A stretch of DNA of 64,000 bases from Rhodospirillales bacterium (lineage in GTDB: Bacteria; Pseudomonadota; Alphaproteobacteria; Micavibrionales; Micavibrionaceae): assembly GCA_020638395.1 (NCBI GenBank), contig JACKIP010000006.1, forward strand, positions 1 through 64,000, given 5' to 3'. The translations under genes were made by a program, and so were the position numbers. Of the stretch, positions 55,404 through 64,000 are shown piece after piece. Every line of letters begins with the position of its first letter. Within the stretch, counting starts at the first letter, position 1. The notes under the pieces were generated by a model. The model saw nothing but the letters and a program-made list of their open reading frames with translations. It was not told the origin of the DNA and searched no databases.

Positions 55404-55898
55404 ATGTTTGTGGAAGAAAAAACTGATATTCGGGGATGGTCTTTATTTTCCCATATTGAGCGCCCGCATGCCGCTATGGTGATGCGGGATCCTCTGGATC
55501 TTATTATCAGGGGGGTGCGTTACCAGATTGCGGATTCGTCTCTGCAGGACACATCCGGAAAAGGATATTGTTTTTCTTTCGAGAGCTGGTGCTACAAAGC
55601 CCGTGGGCCGATCAAGCACCAGAATGTGCTGTCCTTTACTCTGAAAGACCGGCTGGATCACGATCCGCGTGTTTCAAAATATCTTTCGAATTTGAGAGTT
55701 TTTAACCGCCCCGTGGAGATGCAGGAAGATCATGCCCTTTCTGCCTTAAAAGCCGCGGCGCGCATTATTGAACATATTCAACTCAATCAGAATTTTGATG
55801 TGTTCCAGATATTGCAAAAATATAATCTCGCGGACAATATTCCTTATCTTGATGATTGCCGTTGTCGAAACAATGAGTTAATGGCGTCTTCTTTCTAA
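55404..55898 (+). CDS. hypothetical protein (164 aa)
   Basis: Starts MFVEEKTDIRGWSLFSHIERPHAAMVMRDPLDLIIRGVRYQIADSS from the ATG at 55404 (GGTAAG upstream; an in-frame GTG at 55392 is an alternative). Contains SFESWCYKARGPIKHQNVLSFTLKDRLDHDPRVSKYLSNLRVFNRP, then a helical C-terminus ending LDDCRCRNNELMASSF. No family known to me, no signal or membrane helix. Convergent with prmA. Confidence 0.6.
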   Translation: MFVEEKTDIRGWSLFSHIERPHAAMVMRDPLDLIIRGVRYQIADSSLQDTSGKGYCFSFESWCYKARGPIKHQNVLSFTLKDRLDHDPRVSKYLSNLRVFNRPVEMQEDHALSALKAAARIIEHIQLNQNFDVFQILQKYNLADNIPYLDDCRCRNNELMASSF

Positions 55899-55903
55899 GG
55901 AAA

Positions 55904-56812
55904 TTACTTTTTGCAAAGGCGCAGAGTTGACCACTCCGCAATTTGCTTGTGGTCTGTTTTACTCACTCCGCACGTTTTGTAAGCAGAAAGCACGTCCTCG
56001 GCCTGCTCATTTAACAATCCGGACAGAACGACGCTTCCCTTTTCCGCCAGAGTCCGGGTCAAATCTTTGGCCATTTCCCGCAACGGGCCAGCCAGAATAT
56101 TGGCAATAACGAGGTCGTAAGGCGCTTGCTCTGTCACCAGAGGCACGTGAAACCCATCTCCGGCAGCGCACAGAATTTGACCTTCCGGGATTTTATTCAG
56201 CTGCCCATGCCGTCGCGTGACCTCAATAGCTTCTTCTTCGATATCGATTCCAACGATGGTGGCGTTCGGCCAGAGTCTCGCGGCAGCAATCGCCAGAATA
56301 CCGGAGCCGCAGCCCATATCCAGAATGCGCGCCGGAGATATTCCTTCGGCTTTCAGATCGCATAAAACCTGTAAACAACCCGCGGTTGTGGGGTGTTCTC
56401 CCGATCCGAACGCCGTTGCCGCATCAATCATCAGGGGCAGGGCACCTTCCGGAATCTCTCCGTCATAGTGGCTGCCGTAAATGAAAAAAGACGCAATTGT
56501 AAAGGGTTGGAAGCCTTTGTAACTTTCGGCCAGCCAGTCGGTGTCTTCCGGAATTTCGCGGACGCTCCAGAGATCCTGAGAGATCTCAAGAGGCATGTCC
56601 TGTGTCGCCGTCCAGATGTTCAGGCGCAGGGTGAAATCAAGCAGGTCCGGCGTTGTTTCGACAATCCAGCGCATCAGCCAGGGTGAGGCGTCATCATCTT
56701 CGACCGTGCGGGAGACGTAATATCCCACATGGTGGCCGTCCAGCGCTGTCCCCAGACGTTCCAGAGTATCCTCATCCAAAGTGGCGGGTAGTGTCAGACA
56801 GGCAAGAAACAA
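55904..56812 (-). CDS. prmA: ribosomal protein L11 methyltransferase
   Basis: 302 aa. N-terminal substrate-binding region (to about 130), then the SAM-binding fold: AFGSGEHPTTAGCLQVL, RILDMGCGSGILAIAAARLWPNATIVGIDIEEEAIEV and DLVIANILAGPLREMAKDL (the NILA motif in place of NPPY). Trimethylates L11. It follows TIGR02300 by 9 bp on the same strand, so the two form an operon. Confidence 0.94.
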   Translation of the reverse strand: MFLACLTLPATLDEDTLERLGTALDGHHVGYYVSRTVEDDDASPWLMRWIVETTPDLLDFTLRLNIWTATQDMPLEISQDLWSVREIPEDTDWLAESYKGFQPFTIASFFIYGSHYDGEIPEGALPLMIDAATAFGSGEHPTTAGCLQVLCDLKAEGISPARILDMGCGSGILAIAAARLWPNATIVGIDIEEEAIEVTRRHGQLNKIPEGQILCAAGDGFHVPLVTEQAPYDLVIANILAGPLREMAKDLTRTLAEKGSVVLSGLLNEQAEDVLSAYKTCGVSKTDHKQIAEWSTLRLCKK

Positions 56813-56821
56813 AGCGCAATC

Positions 56822-57247
56822 CTAACGGTCGGTTTCGTCATCTACGGAAACGTCCAGATCATCGTCTTCGTCGTCGAGATCTTCCAGATCATCATCAAGA
56901 TCCAGATCATCATCTTCATCGTCCAGATCCAGATCGTCGCTGTCATCTTCGACGTCAGAGTCGTTGCCCTCATCATCCAGATCATCAAGGCTTACAACAT
57001 CTTCTTCGGACTCGTCCTCTTCCAGCAGATCATCTCCCTCCAGCAGGTCCTCGTGATCGGCTTTATTGCCAGCCTGCGGATCAATCGAGCTGCGGCTGCG
57101 GCGTGTTTTAATTTTGATTTCAGTCGAAAATTCATTGCTGCAAGACGGGCAGATAATGGGCCGCTTATTCAGATCGTAGTAATGTGTTCCACAATTCGGA
57201 CAAATCCGTTTCATTCCGCGCGGATCTTCGGCCAAAGCTGCTGTCAT
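56822..57247 (-). CDS. TIGR02300 family (FYDLN acid) protein
   Basis: 141 aa. Zinc ribbon CPNCG (C16, C19) and CPSC (C33, C36) around YYDLNKRP, the family motif (usually FYDLNK). From residue 60 it is almost entirely Asp/Glu with Leu and Ser. Found only in alphaproteobacteria; role unknown. The acidic tail is encoded by many similar GAT/GAC-rich triplets. Operon with prmA. Confidence 0.93.
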   Translation of the reverse strand: MTAALAEDPRGMKRICPNCGTHYYDLNKRPIICPSCSNEFSTEIKIKTRRSRSSIDPQAGNKADHEDLLEGDDLLEEDESEEDVVSLDDLDDEGNDSDVEDDSDDLDLDDEDDDLDLDDDLEDLDDEDDDLDVSVDDETDR

Positions 57248-57329
57248 TGCTGTTATTCCTTACTTATTAAGATAAGATTGTGTGATGCCCGAATTTTTTT
57301 GGACTGTCAATATTAAAAACGCCGGCGGG

Positions 57330-57848
57330 TCAGGATGGGAAAAGAGTTGGTTGATCCTTTTCTTCTTCTTCCCTGCGTCGCGTGGCAAGAGCTCCGCCGA
57401 GGCCATATCCTCCGATACCCAAAGACGCCAGAAGTGCAAGTCCGTTCAGAACGGGCATTTTGTTGCCTTCAATTTCGTGAGCATTATAGGCTGCAACTCG
57501 TGCTTCTACACAGACGCCAACCTGTTGATAAAGTGCGGCGTTATTGAAATCTGTGCCAGCGTTGCGCGGAGCAGAAATCTGCAAAACAGCCGGGGACTTA
57601 AGGTCTTGTACCATCATTCCGTTTCCGGTCTGGGCTGCATTGATGACGACGATCTGACATCCGGTTGAAATGTTTTGCAGCCGGGGATCGCCGCTTGCCT
57701 CCAGATGAATGAGATCGGAATCCTTTGGAGCGTTATTCTGGTTAAATGTCACGATGGCGGCTGCTGCGAAAAGAATGCCTCCCCATGCGGCTCTGGCGGA
57801 TATCCGATCTTTTCGGGTCAAAATTTCTTTGTGATGTATGGTGGTCAT
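57330..57848 (-). CDS. membrane protein of unknown function
   Basis: 172 aa from the ATG at 57848 (AGAGGG upstream); a longer frame upstream is only the shadow of leuS. One N-terminal helix (WGGILFAAAAIVTF) and one C-terminal helix (VLNGLALLASLGIGGYGLGGAL) with RRREEEEK after it. The part between has VVINAAQTGNGMMVQDLKSPAVLQI and one Cys pair (STGCQIV, GVCVEAR). Function unknown. Divergent from leuS (132 bp). Confidence 0.6.
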   Translation of the reverse strand: MTTIHHKEILTRKDRISARAAWGGILFAAAAIVTFNQNNAPKDSDLIHLEASGDPRLQNISTGCQIVVINAAQTGNGMMVQDLKSPAVLQISAPRNAGTDFNNAALYQQVGVCVEARVAAYNAHEIEGNKMPVLNGLALLASLGIGGYGLGGALATRRREEEEKDQPTLFPS

Positions 57849-57980
57849 GGTGCGGCCCTCTTGGAGTATTCTGTAAGTGCGATATAATAAAGAATTCTTT
57901 ATTATGTCAAGATAAAATTCGCGCCTCTCTGCGCTATATTTTCTAGTGATTTTTGAAAGGACTCCCGCTATAACGGTTCT

Positions 57981-60554
57981 ATGAGTACAGTTGAGCGTTA
58001 TAATATCAAAGAAACCGAACAAAAATGGCAGAAGGTGTGGGCGGACCGCGGCACCTTTGAGGTAAAAGAGGATTCTTCCAAAGAACCTTATTACGTGCTG
58101 GAGATGTTTCCCTATCCCTCCGGGCGTGTGCATATCGGCCATGCCCGTAACTATGTGATGGGGGATATCGTCGCCCGTTACCGTAAGGCGCAGGGCTATA
58201 ATGTCATCCATCCGATGGGCTGGGATGCCTTTGGTTTGCCCGCTGAAAACGCGGCAATTGAGCGTAAGAGCCATCCTGCCGACTGGACCTATGCGAATAT
58301 CAAGGATATGCGCGCTCAACTGCAATCTCTGGGACTGTCTTTTGACTGGAGCCGGGAAATCGCAACCTGCCATCCGGAATATTACCGCCATGAACAGAAA
58401 ATGTTTCTGGACTTCCTGAAGAAAGGCATCGCCTATCGCAAAGAATCCGTTGTGAACTGGGACCCGGTGGAAAATACGGTTCTGGCCAATGAGCAGGTGG
58501 TGGATGGCAAGGGCTGGCGCTCCGGAGTGCCGGTCGAGCGCCGGAAGTTAAACCAGTGGTTCCTGAAAATTACCGATTACGCCGAAGAGTTGCTCTCGGA
58601 TCTCTCCAAGCTGGATAAATGGCCGGAAAAAGTCCGGGTCATGCAGGAAAACTGGATTGGGAAATCACAGGGTGTGGAGTTTTTCTTCAAGATCGAAGGC
58701 GATGGACTCCCGGCGGATGAGCGGTTGTATGTCTTTACAACCCGTGCTGATACCATTATGGGGACTAGTTTTGCAGTTCTTGCGCCGGAGCATCCGTTGT
58801 CTCTGAAGCTGGCGGAGACTGACCCCGCCGCCAAAGCCTTTATAGAAAAATGTCAGACACTGGGAACATCGGAAGAAGCCATTGAAAAGGCAGAAAAAGA
58901 AGGCTTCAAAACGCCCTGGCAGGTTATTCATCCTCTGACCGGAGAGCGCTTGCCCGTTTATATCGGAAATTTTGTAATTTATTCCTATGGAACCGGAGCA
59001 ATCAAATCGGCACCTGCTCATGATGAGCGTGACTTTGCGTTTGCGACGAAATATGGCCTGCCTATTCGTCCGGTTATTACAGGCCCGGATTTTGAAGAGG
59101 GACAGCCTTATCCCAAAAAAGGGACATTGGTTAATTCCGGTTCAGATCTGGATGGATTATCTTCTGATAATGCGATCGACAAAATTATTTCCATGTTGGA
59201 AAAGAAGGGTGTTGGAAAACGAATCACAAATTTCCGTCTGCGTGACTGGGGCGTCTCCCGGCAGCGTTATTGGGGCGCTCCGATTCCGGTTGTATATTGT
59301 GACGATTGCGGATGCGTTCCGGTGCCGGAAGAGCAGCTGCCTGTTGAGCTGCCTTATGACATTAATTTCGATGCGCCGCAGAACCCGCTGGCACGTCATC
59401 CGAGCTGGAAAAATACGTCCTGCCCAACGTGCGATAAAGACGCGACGCGTGAAACCGATACCTTCGACACCTTCTTTGAAAGCAGCTGGTATTTTGCCCG
59501 TTATTGCGATCCGCGCAATACAGCAACCGGCTTTGACAAGGACAAGGCCGAATACTGGTGCCCGGTCGATCAGTATATCGGCGGGGTAGAACATGCGGTT
59601 CTGCACCTGCTTTACGCCCGGTTCTTTACCAAAGCGCTGCGTGATTGCGGGTACTGGAATATTGATGAACCATTTAAAGGACTGTTCACACAGGGCATGG
59701 TCGTGCATGCCACTTATAAAGATGAAGATGGAAAGTGGTTGTTTCCATCCGAAATCATCCGTCAGGAAGACGGGTCCTATAAGGATGAAAAAGGACGGCT
59801 CGTTAAAGTCGGTTCTCCTATTAAAATGTCAAAATCCAAGAAAAACGTGATCCCACCGGAAGAGGTTTCCGAGACCTATGGAATTGATGCGGCGCGCTTG
59901 TTTGTCGTGTCCGACTCTCCGCCGGAACGGGATGTGGAATGGACGGAATCGGGAATCGACGGCTCCTGGCGGTTTATCAATAAGCTGCACCGCGTGGTGA
60001 GCGAGTTGATCGACACGGGGATGGCCGGGCGGAAAGGCGATAAACCGCAACATTTTTCAAAGGAGGCTGCGGATTTGCGGCGGATTACCCACGCCACAAT
60101 CAAGGGCGTGGCCTCTGATATTGAAAACTTCCACATGAACAAGGCGGTGGCCCGCATCCGCGAACTGTCCAATGCGGTTTTTGCCTTTAAGGCAGAGGAC
60201 GACCCATCCGCATGGGCGTTGCGAGAAGCGATTGAAACACTTATTCTGCTGATTAACCCGATGACCCCACATCTGGCAGAAGAGTTGTGGCAACTTCTTG
60301 GCCACACAACCTTGCTGGCAGAAGAATCCTGGCCCATCTGTGACGACTCCCTGCTGGTGCAGGATACAATCACGCTGGCGGTTCAGGTCAATGGCAAAGT
60401 TCGGGCAACCATCACCCTCCCTAAAAATGCGGATGAGGCAACGGCCAAGGAAATTGCCCTCTCTGAACCGAATGTGCAAAAAAGCCTTGATGGAAAACAG
60501 GTGCGGAAATTCATCTATGTTCCCGGACGCATTGTCAATGTGGTGGGGGGGTAA
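57981..60554 (+). CDS. leuS: leucyl-tRNA synthetase
   Basis: 857 aa. Class I synthetase: MFPYPSGRVHIGHARNY (HIGH), the CP1 editing domain (about 220-420, TTRADTIMGTSFAVLAPEHPL with the editing-site Thr-rich TTRADT), a zinc-binding insert (CDDCGCVPVP...CPTCDKDA), and MSKSKKN (KMSKS). C-terminal tRNA-binding region intact. One base separates its stop from lptE. Confidence 0.98.
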   Translation: MSTVERYNIKETEQKWQKVWADRGTFEVKEDSSKEPYYVLEMFPYPSGRVHIGHARNYVMGDIVARYRKAQGYNVIHPMGWDAFGLPAENAAIERKSHPADWTYANIKDMRAQLQSLGLSFDWSREIATCHPEYYRHEQKMFLDFLKKGIAYRKESVVNWDPVENTVLANEQVVDGKGWRSGVPVERRKLNQWFLKITDYAEELLSDLSKLDKWPEKVRVMQENWIGKSQGVEFFFKIEGDGLPADERLYVFTTRADTIMGTSFAVLAPEHPLSLKLAETDPAAKAFIEKCQTLGTSEEAIEKAEKEGFKTPWQVIHPLTGERLPVYIGNFVIYSYGTGAIKSAPAHDERDFAFATKYGLPIRPVITGPDFEEGQPYPKKGTLVNSGSDLDGLSSDNAIDKIISMLEKKGVGKRITNFRLRDWGVSRQRYWGAPIPVVYCDDCGCVPVPEEQLPVELPYDINFDAPQNPLARHPSWKNTSCPTCDKDATRETDTFDTFFESSWYFARYCDPRNTATGFDKDKAEYWCPVDQYIGGVEHAVLHLLYARFFTKALRDCGYWNIDEPFKGLFTQGMVVHATYKDEDGKWLFPSEIIRQEDGSYKDEKGRLVKVGSPIKMSKSKKNVIPPEEVSETYGIDAARLFVVSDSPPERDVEWTESGIDGSWRFINKLHRVVSELIDTGMAGRKGDKPQHFSKEAADLRRITHATIKGVASDIENFHMNKAVARIRELSNAVFAFKAEDDPSAWALREAIETLILLINPMTPHLAEELWQLLGHTTLLAEESWPICDDSLLVQDTITLAVQVNGKVRATITLPKNADEATAKEIALSEPNVQKSLDGKQVRKFIYVPGRIVNVVGG

Positions 60555-60555
60555 G

Positions 60556-61074
60556 ATGAGAATCTATAGCGGCCTGTTGTTCGTGGTGCTGATGGCCTCT
60601 TTTTTTCTGTCTGCCTGTGGATTTACGCCGATTTATGCGACGTCTTCTTCTGCCACCGCTCCGCAGGGGGCTCTGTCTTCCGTGATGCAGCAGATCGAGA
60701 TTGCCAATATTCCTGATCGCAGCGGGCAAATTTTACGGAATGCGCTGGTGGATCGTCTTAATGCGCAAGGAACGCCGTCTGCTCCGGGATATCGTCTGGA
60801 AATTTCAAACCTGTCGGAAACTGTGCGGGATATGGATGTAACGATCCGTTCCGATGCAACGCGGGAACAAATGAAACTGACTGCTGCGCTGGCCCTGCGC
60901 GATCTGGAGACCCAACAGATTGTGATGACAAAAAAGCTGAGCGCGACGGGAAGCTATAATATTTTGGAGGGGGAATATACCACACGGGTATCTCGTCAGA
61001 ATTTGCGGGAGTCTCTCCTGACGAGACTATCGGAACAGGCGGAACGTTCAGTCATTTTATTTCTGGGTCGGTAA
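60556..61074 (+). CDS. lptE: LPS assembly lipoprotein LptE
   Basis: 172 aa from the ATG at 60556. Lipobox LSAC (C21), then GFTPIY, the LptE start after the lipidated cysteine. NIPDRSGQILRNALVDRL and TGSYNILEGEYTTRVSRQNLRESLLTRLSEQAERSVILFL match the LptE order. Plugs LptD in the outer membrane. leuS-lptE is a common alphaproteobacterial pairing; the usual next gene, holA, is not present. Confidence 0.92.
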   Translation: MRIYSGLLFVVLMASFFLSACGFTPIYATSSSATAPQGALSSVMQQIEIANIPDRSGQILRNALVDRLNAQGTPSAPGYRLEISNLSETVRDMDVTIRSDATREQMKLTAALALRDLETQQIVMTKKLSATGSYNILEGEYTTRVSRQNLRESLLTRLSEQAERSVILFLGR

Positions 61075-61128
61075 CATAGTACGTCCGTTTAATTTTGGAA
61101 CATCTTTTCAGGCAATAGAAATGTGTTT

Positions 61129-61203
61129 GTGGATTCCCCTAGGATTTTCTGCAAAAATCCGGGGAATGACGGACGTCCTATTTTTAATTGAAACTACTCT
61201 AAA
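61129..61203. repeat. 44-bp hairpin repeat with conserved right-end motif
   Basis: 61129-61172 matches 26013-26056 in length (44 bp) and structure (GTGGATT at left, AATGACGG at right, inner stem through TTTTC...GAAAA-type arms). It is followed by a 29-bp end motif at 61175-61203 that also occurs at 20278-20306 (25 of 29 identical). Confidence 0.7.
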
Positions 61204-61257
61204 GGCCGGACAATCAATATAGAGATCAGGGAAAATACAAAGGAGCCGGGAGGGAAG

Positions 61258-61350
61258 TGGAAAGCCGAACGCGACCCGATAAAATTCGTTGCGGCTGCTG
61301 CCTTTCGGCCCTGACCGGGTTGGCGAGTCCATCGCCCGCGCCGACTTTCC
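61258..61350 (-). ncRNA. ffs: signal recognition particle RNA, small (4.5S) type
   Basis: Minus strand reads GGAAAGTCGG at its 5' end and CGGCTTTCC at its 3' end, which pair. The conserved Ffh-binding core is present: ACCCGGTCAGGGCC, a GAAA tetraloop, GGCAGCAGCCGCAACGA. About 93 nt. Partner of Ffh and FtsY in cotranslational targeting. The tetraloop is GAAA rather than the more common GGAA. A good promoter ends 8 bp upstream. Confidence 0.92.
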
Positions 61351-61357
61351 AGGGACA

Positions 61358-61386
61358 TATATAAGTGGTTCCGCATAAAAATACAA
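61358..61386 (-). promoter_or_regulatory. promoter of the SRP RNA
   Basis: On the minus strand TTGTAT (61386-61381), exactly 17 bp, TATATA (61363-61358); the expected start falls at about 61351, at the RNA 5' end. Confidence 0.7.
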
Positions 61387-61438
61387 GCAAGAAAGTCACG
61401 GCTATGAAGCGTCTACTTTCCGCGAAAACCTGAATGCC

Positions 61439-61732
61439 TTATCTGCCGCCCAGAAATAGAGCTAAGCCGACAAGAGATAAAGGTTCCTGAAGTTGCTGAT
61501 CTCCGGTGCCTTCATCATTGCCGGCAGCTCCTCTTCCTCTGGCGGCTTGTCCTTCCATGATTGTTTCGACGGGATCCAGATATGCCCGGTCGTCGCCAAA
61601 CGAATCTCCTTCTCCGGCAGCGTATTCGGCTGCATCCAGAGCATCCGGATGACCCAGTGTAGCGGCATCTCCGATGACAGGAGATTCATCACTTGGGAAA
61701 CCAAACGCAGTTCTTAAAAAGCTCATTTCCAT
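61439..61732 (-). CDS. small acidic hypothetical protein (97 aa)
   Basis: Starts MEMSFLRTAFGFPSDESPVIGDAATLGHPDALDAAEYAAGEGDSFGDDRAYLDPVETIMEGQAARGRG, Asp/Gly/Ala-rich with a short hydrophobic C-terminus (SLVGLALFLGGR). No family recognised, no clear signal. Coding status is plausible but not certain; the ribosome site is weak. Confidence 0.45.
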   Translation of the reverse strand: MEMSFLRTAFGFPSDESPVIGDAATLGHPDALDAAEYAAGEGDSFGDDRAYLDPVETIMEGQAARGRGAAGNDEGTGDQQLQEPLSLVGLALFLGGR

Positions 61733-61809
61733 ATTCCGTAAATTAGTTAAGACAAAATAGGTATATCCTGACTTTAGGTTGTAATGCAAGACATTTTTTT
61801 ACATAAGTT

Positions 61810-62970
61810 TTATTCTGTCAGATCATCCCATAATTCCCGGACTTTTCCAAAAAAACCAGAGGAGTCCGGGCTATGCTTTTTTGCGTTTTTACCCGTGACC
61901 GTTTTATCCAGTTCGCGGATCAATTCTTCCTGTTTTTTGTTCAGATTGACCGGGGTTTCAACAAAAATATCAATAAACATATCGCCGTGAGCGCTGGAGC
62001 GCATGACCGGCATTCCTTTTCCTTTCAGCCGGAGTTGTTGCCCGGTCTGGGTGCCGGCGGGAATTTTAACCTGTGCTTTCTTTCCGTCAATGGTTGGAAC
62101 ATCTATTTCCCCGCCCAGCGCGGCCGTGGTCATTGCAATGGGCGCGCGGCAATGCAGATCGGCTCCGTCGCGTTTAAAAATTCTATGAGGTTTAATGCTG
62201 ACGAGCACGTACAAGTCACCGGGAGAGCCTCCCTTCAATCCGGCTTCGCCTTCGCCGCTCAGGCGGATGCGGCGACCGTGATCGATTCCCGCCGGGATTG
62301 TCATTTTTATTTTTTTGTTTTTCCGCAGGCGGCCCTGCCCGCCGCAGGCTTTGCAGGGAGTGCGGATCATCGAGCCTGCGCCGCCGCATGTGGAACAGGT
62401 GCGCTCAATGGTAAAGAAGCCTTGCTGCATCCGAATACGTCCGGCTCCTTTGCAGGTGGAGCAGGTTTCAACGCTGGTCCCGCTCTCAGCCCCAGACCCT
62501 TTACAGCTTTCGCAGGCTTCCTGACGGGGAATCTCAAGGGACGCTTCCTTGCCCTTAAATGCCTCCTCAAGGGTGATCTCATAGCCATATTGAACGTCAG
62601 CCCCGCGCTGAGGGCCGTTTCCGGATCGTCCGCCCCCCCGGGCAGCGCCGCCCATAAATTCCCCGAACACATCTTCAAAGATATCGCTGAAATTTCCGAA
62701 TCCAGCTCCGGAGAACCCGCTGCCTCCGGACGCGCCGCCCATGCTGCCATCAAACGCAGAAGTTCCGTAGCGATCATAAGCCGTACGTTTTTGTTCATCT
62801 TTCAGAACATCATAGGCCGCGTTAATCTCTTTGAATTTGGCCTCGGCCTCCGGATTGTCCTTGTTCTGATCCGGGTGGTATTTCATCGCCAGCTTGCGGT
62901 AAGCTTTTTTGATGTCTTCCTGAGAAGCACTCTTCTCAACACCAAGAAGCTGATAATAATCCTGCGACAT
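61810..62970 (-). CDS. dnaJ: chaperone protein DnaJ
   Basis: 386 aa. J domain (1-70) with intact HPD (KYHPDQN), Gly/Phe-rich stretch (about 75-125), four zinc-finger repeats ([32 protein letters not shown]), then the substrate-binding C-terminal domains. Stimulates DnaK's ATPase. Downstream of the J-like gene with a 4-bp gap. Confidence 0.97.
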   Translation of the reverse strand: MSQDYYQLLGVEKSASQEDIKKAYRKLAMKYHPDQNKDNPEAEAKFKEINAAYDVLKDEQKRTAYDRYGTSAFDGSMGGASGGSGFSGAGFGNFSDIFEDVFGEFMGGAARGGGRSGNGPQRGADVQYGYEITLEEAFKGKEASLEIPRQEACESCKGSGAESGTSVETCSTCKGAGRIRMQQGFFTIERTCSTCGGAGSMIRTPCKACGGQGRLRKNKKIKMTIPAGIDHGRRIRLSGEGEAGLKGGSPGDLYVLVSIKPHRIFKRDGADLHCRAPIAMTTAALGGEIDVPTIDGKKAQVKIPAGTQTGQQLRLKGKGMPVMRSSAHGDMFIDIFVETPVNLNKKQEELIRELDKTVTGKNAKKHSPDSSGFFGKVRELWDDLTE

Positions 62971-62974
62971 TCCG

Positions 62975-63319
62975 TTATCCCTTATGTTCCTGTTTGAAAG
63001 ATCCGAACAGCCATTGCAGCAAGCCCGGAGATTTCTTTTCTGTATTGTCGTTTTTCGGATGCGCCGGAGCCGTCAGGCGGGGCGTATCGTTTGAAATTTC
63101 TATCTTTAACATGGCATCGTAAGCGGCTCGTTTTTCCGGTGTTTTCAGCGATTCATATGCCTCCATAACACTTTGGAACCGCTTGAATTCAAATGTATTA
63201 TGTTCATAGATTTTATCAGGCCGGTATTCCTTCAGGCGTGCATGGTAGGCCTGCCTGATCTCCGCTTGTGAGACAAACGGGTCGATACCGAGGATCTGAT
63301 AATAATTCTGGACCTTCAT
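62975..63319 (-). CDS. J-domain-like protein with RPD in place of HPD
   Basis: 114 aa from the ATG at 63319 (GAAGAG upstream). Residues 4-75 have the J-domain pattern [44 protein letters not shown], but the loop reads EYRPDKI: the essential His is Arg (codon CGG, 63221-63223). The C-terminal tail is short (LLQWLFGSF). Without HPD it should not stimulate DnaK directly. It sits between dnaK (56 bp away) and dnaJ (4-bp gap), all on one strand. Confidence 0.8.
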   Translation of the reverse strand: MKVQNYYQILGIDPFVSQAEIRQAYHARLKEYRPDKIYEHNTFEFKRFQSVMEAYESLKTPEKRAAYDAMLKIEISNDTPRLTAPAHPKNDNTEKKSPGLLQWLFGSFKQEHKG

Positions 63320-63375
63320 ATGATGAAACTCTTCCTGTGTGCCAGATAGATATTCCGGCACACAGGTGGATAAAA

Positions 63376-64000
63376 TCAAGCAGATTTTTTCTTGTCGTCG
63401 TCATTATCGTCAATTTCAAGATCCGTAAAATCAGCATCGACGACATCTTCAGAGGACTCACGATGACCGTGTGCATCATCATCTTCCGGCATGACATCAG
63501 CCGATTCGGCGGACTGATGTTCCTGCGCTCTGCGGTAGGCCGCTTCGCCGATTTTCATGGAGGCTTGCATCAGTGCCGTTGTCAGATCGCGGATTTTCTG
63601 CGCGTCTTCGTCGTCCAGAACGTCTTTCAGATTTTTGATCGCTGTTTCTGCGGCGTCTTTATCTTCCGAGGACGCGTCTTTTCCGACTTCTTCTATAGAC
63701 TTTTCGGTCTGGTGGATCATGCTTTCCGCCTGATTTCTGGCTTCGATCAGATCTTTGCGTTTCTTGTCGGACTCGGCATTCAACTCGGCATCCTTGACCA
63801 TTTTTTCAATGTCGGTATCCGACAGTCCGCCAGAGGCCTGAATGCGGATTTGCTGTTCCTTGTTGGTGGCTTTATCCTTCGCGGACACGTTGACGATACC
63901 ATTCGAGTCAATGTCAAACGTCACCTCAACCTGCGGCACGCCACGCGGAGCGGGCGGAATGCCGACCAGATCAAACTGACCCAGCATTTTATTATCTGCC
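63376..64000 (-). CDS. dnaK: chaperone protein DnaK, C-terminal part
   Basis: The gene's start lies beyond the right edge. The visible part (208 codons) begins in the substrate-binding domain, [47 protein letters not shown], then the helical lid ([42 protein letters not shown]) and ends in a disordered acidic tail [13 protein letters not shown]. Hsp70 chaperone; heads the dnaK, J-like, dnaJ cluster. Confidence 0.96.
   Translation of the reverse strand, partial: ADNKMLGQFDLVGIPPAPRGVPQVEVTFDIDSNGIVNVSAKDKATNKEQQIRIQASGGLSDTDIEKMVKDAELNAESDKKRKDLIEARNQAESMIHQTEKSIEEVGKDASSEDKDAAETAIKNLKDVLDDEDAQKIRDLTTALMQASMKIGEAAYRRAQEHQSAESADVMPEDDDAHGHRESSEDVVDADFTDLEIDDNDDDKKKSA

Noticed and set aside
57849..58391. 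Upstream extension of the 57330-57848 membrane protein
   Set aside because: Frame is antisense to the leuS N-terminus; a good ribosome site supports the ATG at 57848.
61873..62997. 374-codon plus-strand frame opposite dnaJ
   Set aside because: Entirely antisense to an unmistakable dnaJ; Phe/Ala-rich composition is typical of a shadow frame.

Overview
The window is a chromosomal segment of a moderate-GC Gram-negative bacterium, most likely an alphaproteobacterium. The evidence is a DUF1013/TrcR cell-cycle regulator, a TIGR02300 zinc-ribbon protein with an acidic tail, two N-formylglutamate amidohydrolase-family proteins, a malic enzyme fused to a phosphotransacetylase domain, and a small 4.5S-type SRP RNA. 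FlhF/FlhG point to polar flagellation. The species is not identifiable; a relative of the Micavibrio-type alphaproteobacteria is a guess only.

Layout. 1-6.7 kb: envelope and unknown proteins, LemA, and two damaged tandem ABC exporter genes. 7-18.4 kb: housekeeping (aroC, sppA, a HAD phosphatase, maeB, tRNA-Leu(GAG), lipB, two amidohydrolases, serS, trcR). 18.7-25.8 kb: two lipoproteins (one FlgO-like), a pilin-like protein, a SPOR-domain D,D-carboxypeptidase, a Met-rich phasin, mutL. 25.8-32.2 kb: a repeat-dense gap, then fabD, class II DAHP synthase, mdh and a Cys-rich secreted lytic-transglycosylase-like gene. 32.3-36.6 kb: metallophosphatase followed by a System II cytochrome c maturation operon (ResB, CcsA, ResA). 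36.8-43.9 kb: Dps, yeast-type cytosine deaminase, RNHCP protein, P-loop kinase, a divergent response regulator/histidine kinase pair, flhF-flhG. 43.9-57.8 kb: acyl-CoA dehydrogenase, cysS, ribF, a LysR-controlled locus, recO, two histidine phosphatases, leuD, yejF-type ABC ATPase, prmA, TIGR02300. 58-64 kb: leuS-lptE, SRP RNA, and a dnaK / J-like / dnaJ cluster in which the small middle protein has RPD in place of the HPD motif.

Gene organisation is compact: several convergent pairs overlap (98, 49 and 9 bp) and the ResB-CcsA-ResA genes overlap each other. No CRISPR array, transposase, integrase or prophage genes were seen. The most distinctive non-coding content is a set of short palindromic, MITE-like elements in intergenic gaps. 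They recur with conserved ends, and one forms a 415-bp composite bounded by 47-bp inverted repeats upstream of mutL.
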